DNA from: Mactromeris polynyma
Lineage: Eukaryota > Mollusca > Bivalvia > Venerida > Mactridae
DNA length: 64,000 nt
Direction: 5' to 3'
Assembly (NCBI GenBank): GCA_032209605.1
Contig: JASFXZ010000001.1
Span: 13,472,256 to 13,536,255, forward strand
The translations under genes and the position numbers were made by a program. Positions 45,184 through 57,534 of this stretch are shown here, piece by piece; position 1 is the first letter of the stretch; the number at the start of each line of letters is the position of its first letter. The notes beneath the pieces were generated by a model, which was not told where the DNA came from, did not search any database, and worked only from the letters and a program-made list of their open reading frames with translations.

Positions 45184-46684
45184 GACACGGGGCCGAATCA
45201 ACAAAATAAATAGGTCAGTAATTATATCGTTGCAACTACAATTATAAACATACAAAATCGCTCCGAAGTATTGTAATAACCATGTATCGGCAAAAAAATA
45301 TTAATATTCTTATTTATACAGAGCACATGCAATAAATATAACCAAGTTGCATAATAAAAAGCCTGGAAGTCAAACGACACAATTTAATAATAACCCCGTA
45401 TCGGGTAATACCGACGATGCAATGATATTTCCTGCCTTCGCTTTACAACAAAATTATATAAATAAATTATCATAACCGTACGCTATATAAGCCTATAATC
45501 ACCCAAGTTTATAATGAAAATTCCAGACATAATACAGGATGTTTATAAAATGAAACAAAATGGCGGATACTTACTACGCAAGAAGCGCATGTACATCATC
45601 CGATACAAGATATATAGGCCTCAACCGACGCAATTTAATATCAACAGTAGACACTAACACATAAACAATAATAATACAGTAGTTCACAAATATAATAGGA
45701 GGCGAACATGTAATACAACAGATACAAATCGAAAATACACTTACCGTTGATCTTTCAAGAATCAGTAGTGAGACACTAAATAACGACTACTTCAATGGCT
45801 GCCATGAGAACACGACCGACGGACCGACGCTATATTCATACACACAAGTTTACAATTATGTCAACATTCCCGAGACAATACATTTTTAAAAAATATATTG
45901 AAAAAATGATATTCTTTATAAAAACCAAAAAACTACCGATGTGTTATGTTTCATCAATGGAATCGTCGGACTATTTCTTGTTGCTTTGGTTTTTTTTCTG
46001 AGTTATGGGGTCACCGCCAAAACGCGTATATACACATGCACAAAAAACTACATGAACATTCCCGAACATAAAATACAATAATATAATTATAAAAGTATAT
46101 TTTGAATAAACTATTTTCGAAAGAAAACAAAGCAAAAAGCCATTGTGTTATCTTATAGCGCGTGTAGTATCAGCGAAATAGTCGGACTATTTGACTTTTT
46201 TTCTACAGTTATTCGGTTCGGCTGAAAACGGACTATTTAGGCTGGCAGTGTTGGAAAACTGTATGAGTACTAAAACCAGGCGCGCTTAGGCGCGCTGGTT
46301 AAAAAGCGAGGATGTCGCTGACATAAATTCTATGAAGGTACATTTCAAAGCGGTCAAAATGGAAAGGCCAGCAAGAAAAAATACAAAAAAGATTGTAATT
46401 TAATATATTTATTCACGGCAACTTTATGGAAACCTTCCTCGCATAATGAATAACATGTGATCAATGCGCAAACGAAACGCTAATTGTCGCAATTAAGGAC
46501 TGTCGACGTTCTAAGATTTCAATAAATGATTCTTTGGTGTTTTGAGGCTAAAATGAATCAGCCTTTCAATCAGTCTTTTGGGCATTTATACACCAACAGG
46601 CAACATTTTTTACGAAATTAAATAAGTTTCTTCACATAAGCTATTTCTCTGCACTTGTAGACATCTTGTCGTGTTCGTCTTCGC
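45184..46684. other. Upstream region of the OB-fold gene
   Basis: It holds the candidate first exon of the OB-fold gene (minus, ending 45745). Within that exon is a short upstream frame from an ATG at about 45800. Nothing else is supported in 45850-46684. Confidence 0.35.
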
Positions 46685-47210
46685 CACTATCATCATATCC
46701 ACCATCAACATCAAGTGGCAGGGTCTTCACCACTATCATCATAACCACCATCAACATAAAGTATCAAGGTCAACACTATAATCATAACCACCAATCAAAA
46801 TCAAGTAGCACGGTCAACACCACTTTTATCATAACCACCATCAACATCCATTGGCAAGGTCAACATCACTATCCACTATCATCATAACCACCATCAACAT
46901 CAAGTGGCAATGTCTTCACCAATATCACCAATAACCACCATCAACATCAAGTGACAATGTCTTCACCATTATCACCATAAACACCATCAACATCAAGTGG
47001 CAATGTCTTCACCACTATCATCATAACCACCATCAACATCCATTGGCAAGGTCAACACCACTTTCATCATAACCACCATCAACATCCATTGGCAAGGTCA
47101 ACACCACTTTCATCATAACCACCATCAACATCCATTGGCAAGGTAAACATCACTATCCACTATCATCATAACCACCATCAACATCAAGTGGCAAGGTCAA
47201 CAATACTATT
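46685..47210 (+). repeat. Minisatellite, about 46-bp unit, eleven copies
   Basis: The unit is CACTATCATCATAACCACC followed by ATCAACATCAAGTGGCAAGG and TCAACAC. Variants have CATCCATTGG for CAAGTGG and TCTTCAC for TCAACAC. Two copies carry an extra CACTATC. It is open in part (46666-46887), but that is a by-product of the repeat, not a gene. Confidence 0.85.
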
Positions 47211-48499
47211 ACTCTACTGTCCTTATTTGTTTTCAGTATTCAGTTCGACAATTCCTTATCGCCCGCCCATGGACATTGGTGTTTGCCCTTAAACTTTCTG
47301 AACTCCTTGAGTTTGTGTATGCTGATGTTTTCTTGAGCTTTGTGTAGGAAAGTATTGTTTTGTGAGGGTTGCGTTCCCTGTAACAGCTGAATCCTTAATG
47401 TAATATGTAAGATTGCGGTTCAATGTGCCGTGTTTTATATAATTATGTATGCATCAGTTACCATCAGTTTGAAAATATTGCCGCCTGCTTATGTTGATAT
47501 GCCGACTGACAGCGTGGAGGGAGATATTGAAGGGAGTTTCAGTGTATACTCTTCGCGTTTGAAATGCATTGCCGTCCGCATAAAACTGTTCGACAAATTA
47601 TAGCGACAATTACAGAGAACAATTAACATTAATAGAAATTTTCATTTCAATTTTAAATTCTTTGTATGTTCAGAAATCACGCAAAATAGCAATATTGCAT
47701 TCTACGGGCGTAGGTAAATTATATCGCCCCTCCTACAGAAGAAATAATTTCACATTTATATTTCGTGAGAATAGCACAATTTGTCTCGCTTAATAACTTC
47801 TGGCAACCATGTACATTAAATTCGATATTTACGCATTTATCACGTGTCTAAATTAAAGATACGAGATATATTAAGTAATAAGTGGACCTGTAATCTTTAA
47901 ACTATATTAAGTATATTAAATCTTTTGAATCGATGAAGACGCAAAAAGCTTATACACTATTTATCCCGTTGTCATCTTGATTTGATTAAGAAAGATCTAA
48001 ATCATTTTAAAGGAAACATTTCTTCGAACATTAATCCAATTTTCACCACACTAGTGTTGAATACTGTAGAACAGATTGGTTGAACATTGTCACTTGCTTT
48101 ATATAAACAATTGGTGTAAGTTACAATAGAAAGAGCTCTTCGTTTTTGTTTTAATTCTGAGTTCAGTTTACAGTTGGAAAATTGTATATTTTTATTCTTG
48201 CAGAGAAACTGGTTATTTATTTATTTTTACTTCAAAAAATGTTTATTTGACCTACATCTTCTTTACATATCCAAAACCTATGCAGTGTTGAAGGCATTAA
48301 CCTATAGTACAACGTGAAAGAGATGATGGAAAGGTAAGGAGCGACTTTAGCGGGTTACCTCCCCTTAATCACACTATAGCTGGCGCTGCTGTCGAGTAGG
48401 TCCTTCATCCGGATAATCTCGGATTTTATCGGTCCGCTCACGCCATTGTTGTTTACCGAAGCGTTTGACAGTTTTGACAGTTAGACATTGAAAGTGATA
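47211..48499. other. No gene seen
   Basis: No ORF, long repeat or splice-framed exon is supported. Confidence 0.45.
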
Positions 48500-48811
48500 A
48501 ATCATGTCTGAAAAATACATCAGTAACCTGCGTACAGGCCCATCCGAAAAGATGAGGTTATTATAGCCCGATGCAGAATTGGGCACACACGTCTTACACA
48601 CTCCTGGCTGTTTGGCCGGGATGCCAGACTGGACTGCATTCCATGTAATACGCCTTTCACAGTACAACATTTTCTTGTCGACTGTGTTAACCTTCAACAA
48701 GTCCGTTCCCAATGTTTCAATACCACTGACATTAAAAGTCTCTTTGAGACTGTACAAGTCGGAAAAAAAGCTCAATCAAAGAGATTGGCTTTTACAACAA
48801 ACTATGATAAG
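48500..48811 (+). pseudogene. LINE C-terminal fragment (Jockey/I-like)
   Basis: Plus-strand frames contain RPIRKDEVIIARCRIGHTRL then THSWLFGRD, and a zinc-finger-like cluster CIPCNTPFTVQHFLVDC. 'ARxRIGHTxLTHSxLL ... CxxC ... HxLxxC' is the C-terminal signature of many Jockey/I-type LINEs. A one-base shift near 48768-48775 precedes the natural end IKEIGFYNKL and its stop at about 48809. The RT is missing, so this is a 5'-truncated dead copy. Confidence 0.6.
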
Positions 48812-49306
48812 TTTTTAATCCATACTAACATAAATATTACATTTACCGGTGAATGAGGATTGCCTCGCTCACCCCGGTACATAAAATATATTCTTACACT
48901 AATGATCCCAATTTTTACCCACTATATTTACACCTAATTAACACATACAAGTATTTCACATAGCCATTTTAGACTCACATATTCTTTACATTCGTTGCGC
49001 GCTAAATGACCAAAGCTGTCGATGCTCCGTAAAAAAACAACATATAATAATAACAAACTATGATAAGTTTTTAATCCATACTTACATATATTACATTTAC
49101 CGGTGAATGAGGATTGCCTCGCTCACCCTGGTACATAAAATATATTATTACCCTAATGATCCCAAATTTTTACCTACTATATTTACACCTATACAAACAC
49201 ATACAAGTATATCACGTAGCCTTTTTAGTTTCACATATTCTTTACATTCGTTGCGCGCTAAATGACCAAAGCTGTCGATGCGACGTAAAAAACAACATAT
49301 AATCTA
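48796..49306 (+). repeat. Tandem duplication of the LINE 3' tail, 256-bp period
   Basis: AACAAACTATGATAAGTTTT begins at 48796 and again at 49052. Both copies run through CCGGTGAATGAGGATTGCC, CTTTACATTCGTTGCGCGC and GTCGATG, and end in AACATATAAT. The copies are about 95% alike. The duplicated unit includes the last codons of the LINE frame and all of its 3' untranslated region. Confidence 0.85.
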
Positions 49307-50499
49307 ATCTATCCAAATGTCTTTCTTATATTCTTGTTTTAATTAGTTGCAATTTATATATATCGGAGCTAAATTCGCAATAAATGCTTATTTAGCGCAA
49401 CTTAAATAATTTCTCGCATTTATATTTGATCCAATAATTTTGGCATTATTTGTGAAAAATATAAAATTTGGGTGACCATACCAGTATTGGTTACTTACTT
49501 TTGAGTCTGTCTTTCAACAGTAATTTAAATTTAGAGGAGTGAGAAAAGGTGTTTTTTTTCATTTAATATTTCATTTGCACTGGGTGTTTACAATTTATGT
49601 AAGTAGAAAAATGAGTAATATATCGTTTTCTAAAGTGTCATCTAATTTGATATAAAATTCGAATGATAATTGACATTAATTAATAAATATTTCCTAAGGT
49701 TCATTTAATCTGATTGGTTGATGCTAATTGTTTTGCAATTCATAAGCCACGCCCTAGGCAGAAGATAAGACCTAAATTTCACTAAATTGCCCCATGTGTC
49801 AGCTGTAAAAACACAAGAGTCATAAAACCACAGGAGATCTTTATTATGTGTTAATTTCCGGTAAGATATAATTAATCCCATTGATAATTTCAACGATTAG
49901 GTCATATCAATCTTAGTAATTTGCACAATCTATCATCCAAAAATATTTACTTCAAAGACTTGGCCAGCGACTTCAAACATCTTGGAATGTTAATTCTTGC
50001 TCAAAATAAAATTGATGTCACAAGAATTGCTGAATAGACAATTAATACCTGGATGTGACCTCTACGTTAATATTGATTTTTTCGCCTTGTGCTGGTGAAA
50101 ATAGGAGACCTGTGTACATAAAAAATGTCATGATGACATATTGCTGGCGTGATCTACATCCATTGTTTGGTCGATCTTTACACCTTTTTAAAGATTATTT
50201 AACAAATTTTTTTTTTCACAGCAGTCTTTTAAACTATCAAAATGGCGTGGAAATATATTAATAAACAACAACAATACAATTAAACTTCGATGAAAATATC
50301 AGAATTGACGCTGATATCGATCTGAAAGTAGCCCTATATATAATATATTGATAGTATTGTATATCATTTATTTGTACAAAAGTATTATTTTAAGGAAAAT
50401 GTGCAGTACATTATTATGAAGATTTGTAACATAGAATAGTACAATCAGTTACAAACAGGTAACTAACCTTCATATTATTTATGAACCTGCTTTCTACAG
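49307..50499. other. No gene seen before the DUF4806-like exon
   Basis: No supported ORF or repeat; upstream exons of the DUF4806-like gene were looked for and not found. Confidence 0.4.
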
Positions 50500-51115
50500 A
50501 TTTATGACAAATGATGTAATGGCGCAATTTAATATGAAGGGAAAATGTCATTCCAGAAGACAGGAGTTTTTTAAGTTGTTCAAGGTAATATCTTTAAAAC
50601 ATTAAAATCTGCTTCTTAACATAATTTTTAACAACTTTGTTATTAACAAAAGTAAGAAGTCGTCCATAGTGTAGTCAAAGACCTAAATACCAGGTCTTTG
50701 GTGTAGTTAACCTTAAATTTAAAGTTGCTGTGGTGTAGTGGTTAGCATATTGGACCGGCAATCCAGAGAGCAGGGTTTGATCCCCGGTAGCGCCCTTGTC
50801 TGATTTTTCATGTTCCTATAAACATGATGTTATATTGTATATTTGCCGCTCATAAAAATCACTGGTGCCCACTCAAGTTAATCTTGAGAAATGTTATGTT
50901 GAATTAGGTATCGGACCTCTATATTCTTAAATTTAATAATATTGTGATATATATTGCAGCAAGTGTGATGAAAACTTTTAAATCAGCAACAGAGCACGAG
51001 GTGAATGGGGCGATTGGAGCTTGCCTCAAGTATGCCCGAACAGACGAGGAGGTGGAGGTAGAAAAAAAGAAAACGCCGATATGTGAAAATATTCATATTT
51101 ATTGACGCATATTGA
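50500..51115 (+). pseudogene. DUF4806-like domain on two exons
   Basis: Exon one, 50500-50584, has acceptor TTTCTACAG and donor CAAG|GTAATA and reads FMTNDVMAQFNMKGKCHSRR then QEFFKLFK. Exon two starts at 50960 after ATTGCAG and reads VMKTFKSATEHEVNGAIGAC and LKYARTDEEVE before a stop at 51113-51115. 'LMTNxxAxxFNMKG' and 'ATExEIxxAIxxWLKYA' are the two halves of DUF4806, a domain of unknown function abundant in molluscs (from memory). The exon phases do not fit directly (phase 0 into a frame needing one carried base), so an exon is missing between them or the gene is dead. A SINE head lies in the intron (50724). Confidence 0.45.
50724..50793 (+). repeat. tRNA-like SINE head
   Basis: TGTGGTGTAGTGGTTAGCAT (A box), GGACCGGCAATCC (anticodon-arm remnant) and CAGGGTTTGATCCCCGG (B box) are in tRNA order. 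There is no matching acceptor stem, so it is a SINE or tRNA pseudogene, not a functional tRNA. Confidence 0.55.
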
Positions 51116-52181
51116 ATAATTCGAGTAAAACGTTATTAGCTAAACCGAAATGTTTGACAAAAATGTAACCTAAATTGCATTTATAAAAGAATGATCACAA
51201 TTAAAATATCACAGACATTAGTCATTCCTTGCTTGGAATATAAATAAAGCAATAAAACATATATGTACAACAAACATCACAATTAACATCCCGATCACAC
51301 CTGTATGATTATTCAGTTCTTATTTGTCTCAACTTCAATATTTTGTTCGGATGGTCAACACTGCTAGCCACACACAGTCTTCTGCTTCTCCGGTGTATTC
51401 GCAGATCAGTATTCTGGAAATAGATATATTGGATACCATAAATACACAATGTACAAAAGAAAGTGCTGTAACAATTAGATATTCTAACAAGACTGCGTGT
51501 AACAATTTCTTTCATCCATTTTGAATCGACGCGTACAGATTTTTGGCTCGATTTCTGACAAATATTTGGTTCTGCCAATGTACTCGCTTAGAACTATATG
51601 AATAACTTTTGTTAAAAACCGAAATGCGACTTGAAACCACGAAGGATCCATTCGCAAATTGAATTGATAGTGGATAGAAATCTGCTTTTTGCGCTGAAAT
51701 ACCAAAATTGCATACATCTTCGGACAATGTACGAAAACAAATAAAATCTGTATCGAGTTTCAAGCTTAAACTAATAAATCCTCGGAGAAACGAAAACCCC
51801 GTGAGTAACTTGTGTTACAATGCGGGTACTCTGTGCCTGTTCTTAAAGATCATACCTTATCGGTAACCATCCAAACACATCAAATTTTCGGGTCGAAACG
51901 ACGGAATTTTCCGCCATCTTGTGCGGCACATGTACTATGGAGACCACGTGATACTCCCCGGAGACATAGGATGAATTTAATTGTTGTGTATTAATATGTG
52001 TGTTCTGTTCGAGGTTATTAAACATCGAATACCTACACGGTATCTCAATACGCTACGCTTCATTACCATCATCACTGACGTTTGCATTGTTTTAATTCTT
52101 GACTCGAGGTTGTAGACATTTGGGTTGATGTTCATATTCACATTTATAAAATATTACTACACTTAAATTGGCGATAAAGTG
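51116..52181. other. No gene seen
   Basis: Overlapping open frames at 51309-51763 on both strands have no recognised motif and look random. Confidence 0.4.
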
Positions 52182-52258
52182 CGGTGGCATAGAGGTGACA
52201 TACTAAGTCGTGGGAACGAGATAAAAATAATTTCACACATGTCACCGCTATGCCACCG
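52182..52258. repeat. Hairpin with 20-nt arms
   Basis: CGGTGGCATAGAGGTGACAT (52182-52201) and its reverse complement with one mismatch (52239-52258) are separated by 37 nt. Possibly a MITE end pair or short fold-back repeat. Confidence 0.65.
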
Positions 52259-53455
52259 TAATAATGTGAACTGCAGTTTCACTTTATTTATTATAAAAAA
52301 TACCGTAACACCAATAATAAGATCACCATTGGGACCATTGGAAACTGGTCTTCTTATTGAGATGGTTGACAAAAGAGCAAAACAGTGAAAATATACTTGA
52401 AAACTGTGGTCTTAATTTTGAGGTGGTCTTATTATTGAGTTGGTCTTTAGGTGAGGTTTTACTGTATATACAATAATTTATACTGTGTACCTGTCACCAT
52501 AACTACTACACATGTATTATATCGCCCCGTGAGTATTCTTGAATTTGATAAACTAAAACATGTCATAAAACTTATCTAACTATATATTTCATATAAATAT
52601 TTTATCATTTACAAGGAATATAAATGTATTAGACTTCTACTACTAAATTTGTGAATTGACTTTACCATACACTGCTTTCACCATTTTATAACAGATGTTA
52701 AGGTATCCAAACAGAATTGTATCCACTCGAGACAAGGTTATTTCTCTTGAATATGTCGCAGGATTCTATTTCTTACAAAAACAGATAAAGATATACATCA
52801 CTGAAGTCAATTTCTTGCAGAAAAAATTACTATAAAATAATGATTCCATATCCGGAAGAAGATATCTGCAACTGGCGATGTCTGGGTAAACCAATTTTAG
52901 TTCAGTATGTTCCCAATTAGCTTGTCAAATACTCTCAGCAAACTTTGATACGGTCAATGAACACAATCATATCGAATGCCTCCAAGCTTTTTACACAAAC
53001 GACATACAGACATCTATAATCATCAATCGTCCACACTTCCGCTTCTGCCACCGCTTTGTTCCGGTGTCGCCATAACACTCCTCGTGCTATTTTTAGATGC
53101 ATATTTAGGGGACCAAAAAGACCCATAATAAAATAATACCTGAAATTTGTCCTAATTTGATTCTGCTCTGATATTTCGGACGCGTTAGAAACATCACAGG
53201 TACGCTTCCAAAATGCTGTCATGTCGGTTTATTAAATTTGTTCATGTCTGAAGCTGGCATATTAATTTGATCTAATAGTCGGTAAACTGTCGAAGTCTGT
53301 GGCGGATTTTGAATGATGACGCTGTATCAGCGGAGGAATAGTTGATACGATTTTGATTGCATATATGCTGGCATCGGACAGGGTGCGTATATGTTGCATG
53401 CTTTGAGAAAAGAGTGAGGCAGACAATAAAGAAAAGCAGTTTTGTTGGGGACCAT
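52259..53455. other. No gene seen
   Basis: No recognised coding or repeat feature. The minus-strand open frame at 52935-53222 has no motif. Confidence 0.4.
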
Positions 53456-53902
53456 TATGTGTTTGTTTGTTTCATCGGGTTAAACGCCGTTTGGTAGGTT
53501 TGGTTTGGTATTACTGTTTATGAGGTCGCCCGTCGCCGCGCACATTATATAATGCACTTTATGGTATTTTGGTCGACCCGGTATGTCCCCGCACACCATA
53601 AATAGACTTTTTGAAACCGAAGGGGGAAATTTTCCTGCCAGTACATCAAACAGACAATTTTTGAAGCCAAAGACGGTTACTGCACAGTGTCAATGAGACC
53701 TATCGTACGGTTACCATTTTCCTGGCACCTAACCAGTACTTTCCTGGAATCTACCCAGTACTTTCCTGGTTACATGCCAGTACTAGGTTAGGTGGGAAAC
53801 ACTGAAAAGTATTTCTGTTTTATCCGGCGAGACGAGGGATCCAACCCAGGACCTTCGGATTCGTAGTCAGCAGCGTTAACCACTGAGCCACAGGGCCACC
53901 TT
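53456..53902 (-). repeat. tRNA-derived SINE, full-length-looking
   Basis: Minus strand. The head GGTGGCCCTGTGGCTCAGTG (A box CTCAGTGGTTAACGC) and the B box CTGGGTTGGATCCC lie at 53902-53825, with ACTACGAATC at the anticodon position (Arg-like ACG). The body carries two CCAGTACTTTCCTGG direct repeats on the plus strand (53740-53772). The tail is GGCGTTTAACCCGATGAAAC then AAACAAAC (53456-53490), typical of bivalve SINEs. Confidence 0.7.
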
Positions 53903-54063
53903 GGAAACGCCGTTTCTCAACAATATTTCAGTTATATACGGCGGCCGGTTCACCTAACCAGTTTTTCCTGGACTGAATTCTAACCAGTACCAACTTACCC
54001 TTCCACAAAGAGGGGACCATTTTGTTGCGGTATTTCCGTCCTGGGTGCATCAGTGTTTCACGC

Positions 54064-54466
54064 CTATGCCCATAACACTCGACATAATTGCATCAGCATA
54101 TGGGGAGTTTGGAAACAAAAGTTTGTAAACATGTGCATGCCATATGTATCTGATTTAAAACCGTATCTGCCGAAACTGGAATAATCGTTCGATCTAAGGT
54201 GGACCGCATGTATAATCGGAATCAGTGGCTCCCTGGCATTTGTGTTGTTGTTTAGTACGCGAACTATCATGAATGTAACAGAAAGTGATGATGGTTGGGT
54301 GTAGCCAGGTACATTGACGATATTGGACGTGTTCGCAATATTGTGTTGAATCAAATTTGGAAATACTTGATCTGCTTTCAAGGGATTGTCATCGTCAACG
54401 GAGTTACTTGGTTGTTTATTTGTATTCTGTTTTTGCATAAAGTTGGTACTGTTGTTGGTATTGTTG
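54064..54466 (-). CDS. Unrecognised Asn-rich ORF next to the mariner insertion
   Basis: A minus-strand frame, open from the left TA of the mariner element to a stop at 54064. The first part is Asn/Thr/Gln-rich (NNTNNSTNF, then QKQNTNKQPSNSVDDDNP). The second half has no known motif. The mariner element interrupts its upstream side. A possible exon on the far side, 55541-55504 (acceptor TTCTTTGCAG, donor CATG|GTAAGG), is too short to prove a link. It may be a host gene fragment or chance. Confidence 0.2.
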
Positions 54467-54468
54467 TA

Positions 54469-55459
54469 CAGGGTGTCCCATAATATATGTTACCATTTCA
54501 AATTGTAATATTTCTATTTTGATGTTAATAACTCCTGAAAAAAATGATACTACTAATTTGTATACATAATAAAGTTTTATTTGGTATGCTCTATGTAAGA
54601 AAATGATTTACACTTACACACACTTTTTTGGGTTTACAATTACAGCGCATGTTCTAAATGATGTCCATTTTGTTCAATAACGACGTCATGTCGTTTGTTT
54701 AAATAACTAATAACAGCTTGTCATGTTTCATTATTTATCTTTCTGATTTCCCGCCTGATGTTTACCTTAAGTTCTTCCAGTGTTTCTGCGGAAGTATTGT
54801 ACACCCTCTCCTTTAAGTATCACCACAGGTAAAAATCTAGCGTAGTCAAATCTGGTGAGTGTGGTGGCCACTCATTGTTAGTCCTGAATGACATGAACAT
54901 GTCTCCAAATGTCTACTGTAACCAATCCACCACGATGGTTGCTGTGTGCGGAGTAGCCCCATCATGTTGGAACCATATCTGAGTAATATTAATACCCCCC
55001 CAACACAGTGCTGGTATGAATTTGCGTTTAAGTATATTTAGATATTGCATATGGTTGATGGTTTCAACGTGTCCGTCTTCGTTAAAAAGAATGGGCCAAT
55101 TACGCCTTGTGAACTCATAGCGGCCAAACACCAACCTTTTTACTGTGCAAGGAGATTTCAAAATAATAGTCAGGTTTTTCTGTTCCAAAAAACGACAGCT
55201 TTTCTAATCAAATGCAGAATTTAGATGAAAGTAGGCTTCACCAGAAAACCAGAAGAACATTAACAATATCTGAGTTTTCATATATCCAGTCGGCAAAGCT
55301 TGTGACGACGCCATATTGAATAGCAACTGGCGTCATATGACGTCATTTCCTATAATGTGACTTCAAATATTTCCCGTTCTTTATTTTGTTAGAAACTTCA
55401 ATCCACCAAGATTATTTTGATGTATAAATCAAGAGTATATGTTGTCAAATGACACCCTG
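54469..55459 (-). mobile_element. Mariner-type DNA transposon, complete ends, dead
   Basis: The left end is CAGGGTGTCCCATAATAT and the right end ...TGACACCCTG; the first nine bases are an exact inverted repeat. TA flanks both sides (54467-54468 and 55460-55461), the Tc1/mariner target duplication. Length is 991 bp. The transposase lies on the minus strand between about 55290 and 54620 and is broken by stops. Confidence 0.85.
54632..55290 (-). pseudogene. IS630/Tc1/mariner transposase remnant
   Basis: One minus-strand frame can be followed through four in-frame stops. Reading order: FSGEAYFHLNS, where the first catalytic Asp (usually FSDEAHF) is Gly; FEQ-type WFQHDGATPHTA with the second Asp; WPPHSPDLTTLDFYLW with the third. 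It ends with a C-terminal IEQNGHHLEHAL. The spacing from the second Asp to the last Asp is about 41 residues (DD41D-like). The open part at 55188-54913 is the longest readable block. With a catalytic residue lost and several stops, it cannot be active. Confidence 0.8.
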
Positions 55460-57534
55460 TACTAAGCGCAGGCGAATAGTCAGAGCAAGCAAATCCTTAC
55501 CATGCATTTCTTCTGGAAAGACAAAGACGTGAAAAGGCAACTGCAAAGAAAGAATATTTTAAGTTTGATTTTACACCATTTAACTGAGTATAGTCTATAA
55601 ACACATGTATAATGAGAGTTACGGATTCTTCATGTAACACTATTACTTTCTACGACGACTTTGACGATAAGAAATTGGATACATGCTGTTTCTAATTACA
55701 GTCAGTAAATGTGGATTTCAATTATTTGATATTCACAGCACTCAATTGACATTTGTTATCCTGCAAAGAATAATCATAAAAATTATCATGCTTCCATCCT
55801 GATCTGTTTGACAGCAAACGAGATTAAGTCGCTTCTGTTAAGTCCAACCAAACTAATGATTTAAAGTTAGCCCTTAGAAAAAGTATAAAGGCCATAGAAT
55901 TTGTTTAACATCCCAGAGCAATATGATTCGTTTATCTACTTTTTCATGACACAAACAAGGTGACATGGTCAAACAAAATTCAATGCATTATAATTGTCAT
56001 GCATGATATTACCTTTAAAGTGTGTTAAAACACAAATTAATTTGGAAATAATAGTACAGTATAATCTAAACTGCACTCAACATCTTTAGACATTTTGGTA
56101 AAATCATCTACTATAAAAAATGGTGTTGAAGAAGGTTTTATCCGAATTGTGTATATATACGAACCTTGTACAGTTTGTTTACATTTGTGATACACAAAAT
56201 CAAAAAGAATTGCAGACAAATGAAAACTACCATCTATTAGAACACATTGAACAAGAAATAACTCTAATGATTATACTTACATTTTTGTCAGTATTCAGAT
56301 TAAAAAAGATCATCAAAATTTGCAAAAAACTCTCTGCGCGTGATACTACCTCCATTGTTGTTTAGTGATCTTGAATGCGATTGGTTCATTTGCAATGGCA
56401 CTGTGGAAATAAATTCTAACTACATAACGCGAGTTACGACTTTGTGGAACTGCTGTTTAGCCCATTTCTAATAGTTTTACAAGGACACTAATACCACCAT
56501 CATGTAGGCCTTTAAAAGACGGTCATTTTGATACCAAATACTCAATTTGGCCAAAAAATGACTTACGTCCCTCTAGAAATAGAGCGACGAAATGATAATG
56601 TAGATGGCTTTATTTGATCGTACATTCATTTGTATAAATAATGTTCACCCACCTCTGTCCTACAACAGTTAGTAAAGGTTCGCAAACAGTTTGGCGTTTG
56701 TCAGATAAAATAGCAACACAAATGAAAGCCTAAAATGCCCAAATCTGCAAACAGTGAACTAATTTCGTTTGTGACATTAGATTAACTGCTTAAATTACAT
56801 GTAAGTTGTTACTGCAAAACGATACGTCATTCGGAAGTATATGGATATTTTTTTACTGTCACTTAACTAACAGCGCCAATGTTATCTAATTTACCCTTCT
56901 TACTTTAAGAGGTGACGTTATTTGTTTCACGACATGGTAAACGTTTGTTTGAGTTGATTTAGAAATAAACATTAAAATGGACACGTGAAATGCATGTCAA
57001 GTGTGTGCTCACGAAGTGTACGAAAAATGACTGGCAACATTTTCGCGTTGTGAAATGGTTGAAAAAATAGCCCTCTAAAGTAGTCGCAACGTGAATAATT
57101 GATTCATCAATCCCCTTCGATCAGCAGCTCGCAATTAGTCATCGTTGCAGTTTGTCAATCTATCGACCAATCGTTCCAAAACTTAAGACAACACTTACAA
57201 ATGTCGATAGATGTCAAATAGGAATCATATCACCAAAACATATATAAACAAAGTGGAAACATTAATATGTTTCTATCTTTATAATGTTTATATTTGACAC
57301 ACGCATCTTTCTAAATCTATGAATGACTGTCTACATTTAACTTATTTCTACGAAATGATAAAATAAATACATGACACAAATCGTACTTCGATTCACCGGC
57401 TTTAAGATTAACGTTCTCATAAGTGAAGGCTACTTGTTAACTTTTAGCTGCCAGCGATGTCAACCGCCCCAGAAACATTTCCAACATCAGATGTTTTGTC
57501 TGTGGTTGCCATCGAAATATACAATCTGAGAGGC
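55460..57534. other. No gene seen
   Basis: It includes a possible tiny exon (55541-55504, minus). Otherwise AT-rich DNA; the open frame at 56120-56365 has no motif. The right end is the 3' flank of the acidic secreted-protein gene. Confidence 0.35.

Noticed and set aside
46666..46887. 73-codon Ser/Thr-rich ORF
   Set aside because: It is the translation of the 46-bp minisatellite.
50724..50793. Possible functional tRNA gene
   Set aside because: A and B boxes are present but no acceptor stem pairs; the same holds for 39527, 44578, 53825, 60615 and 60748, all scored as SINE heads or relics.
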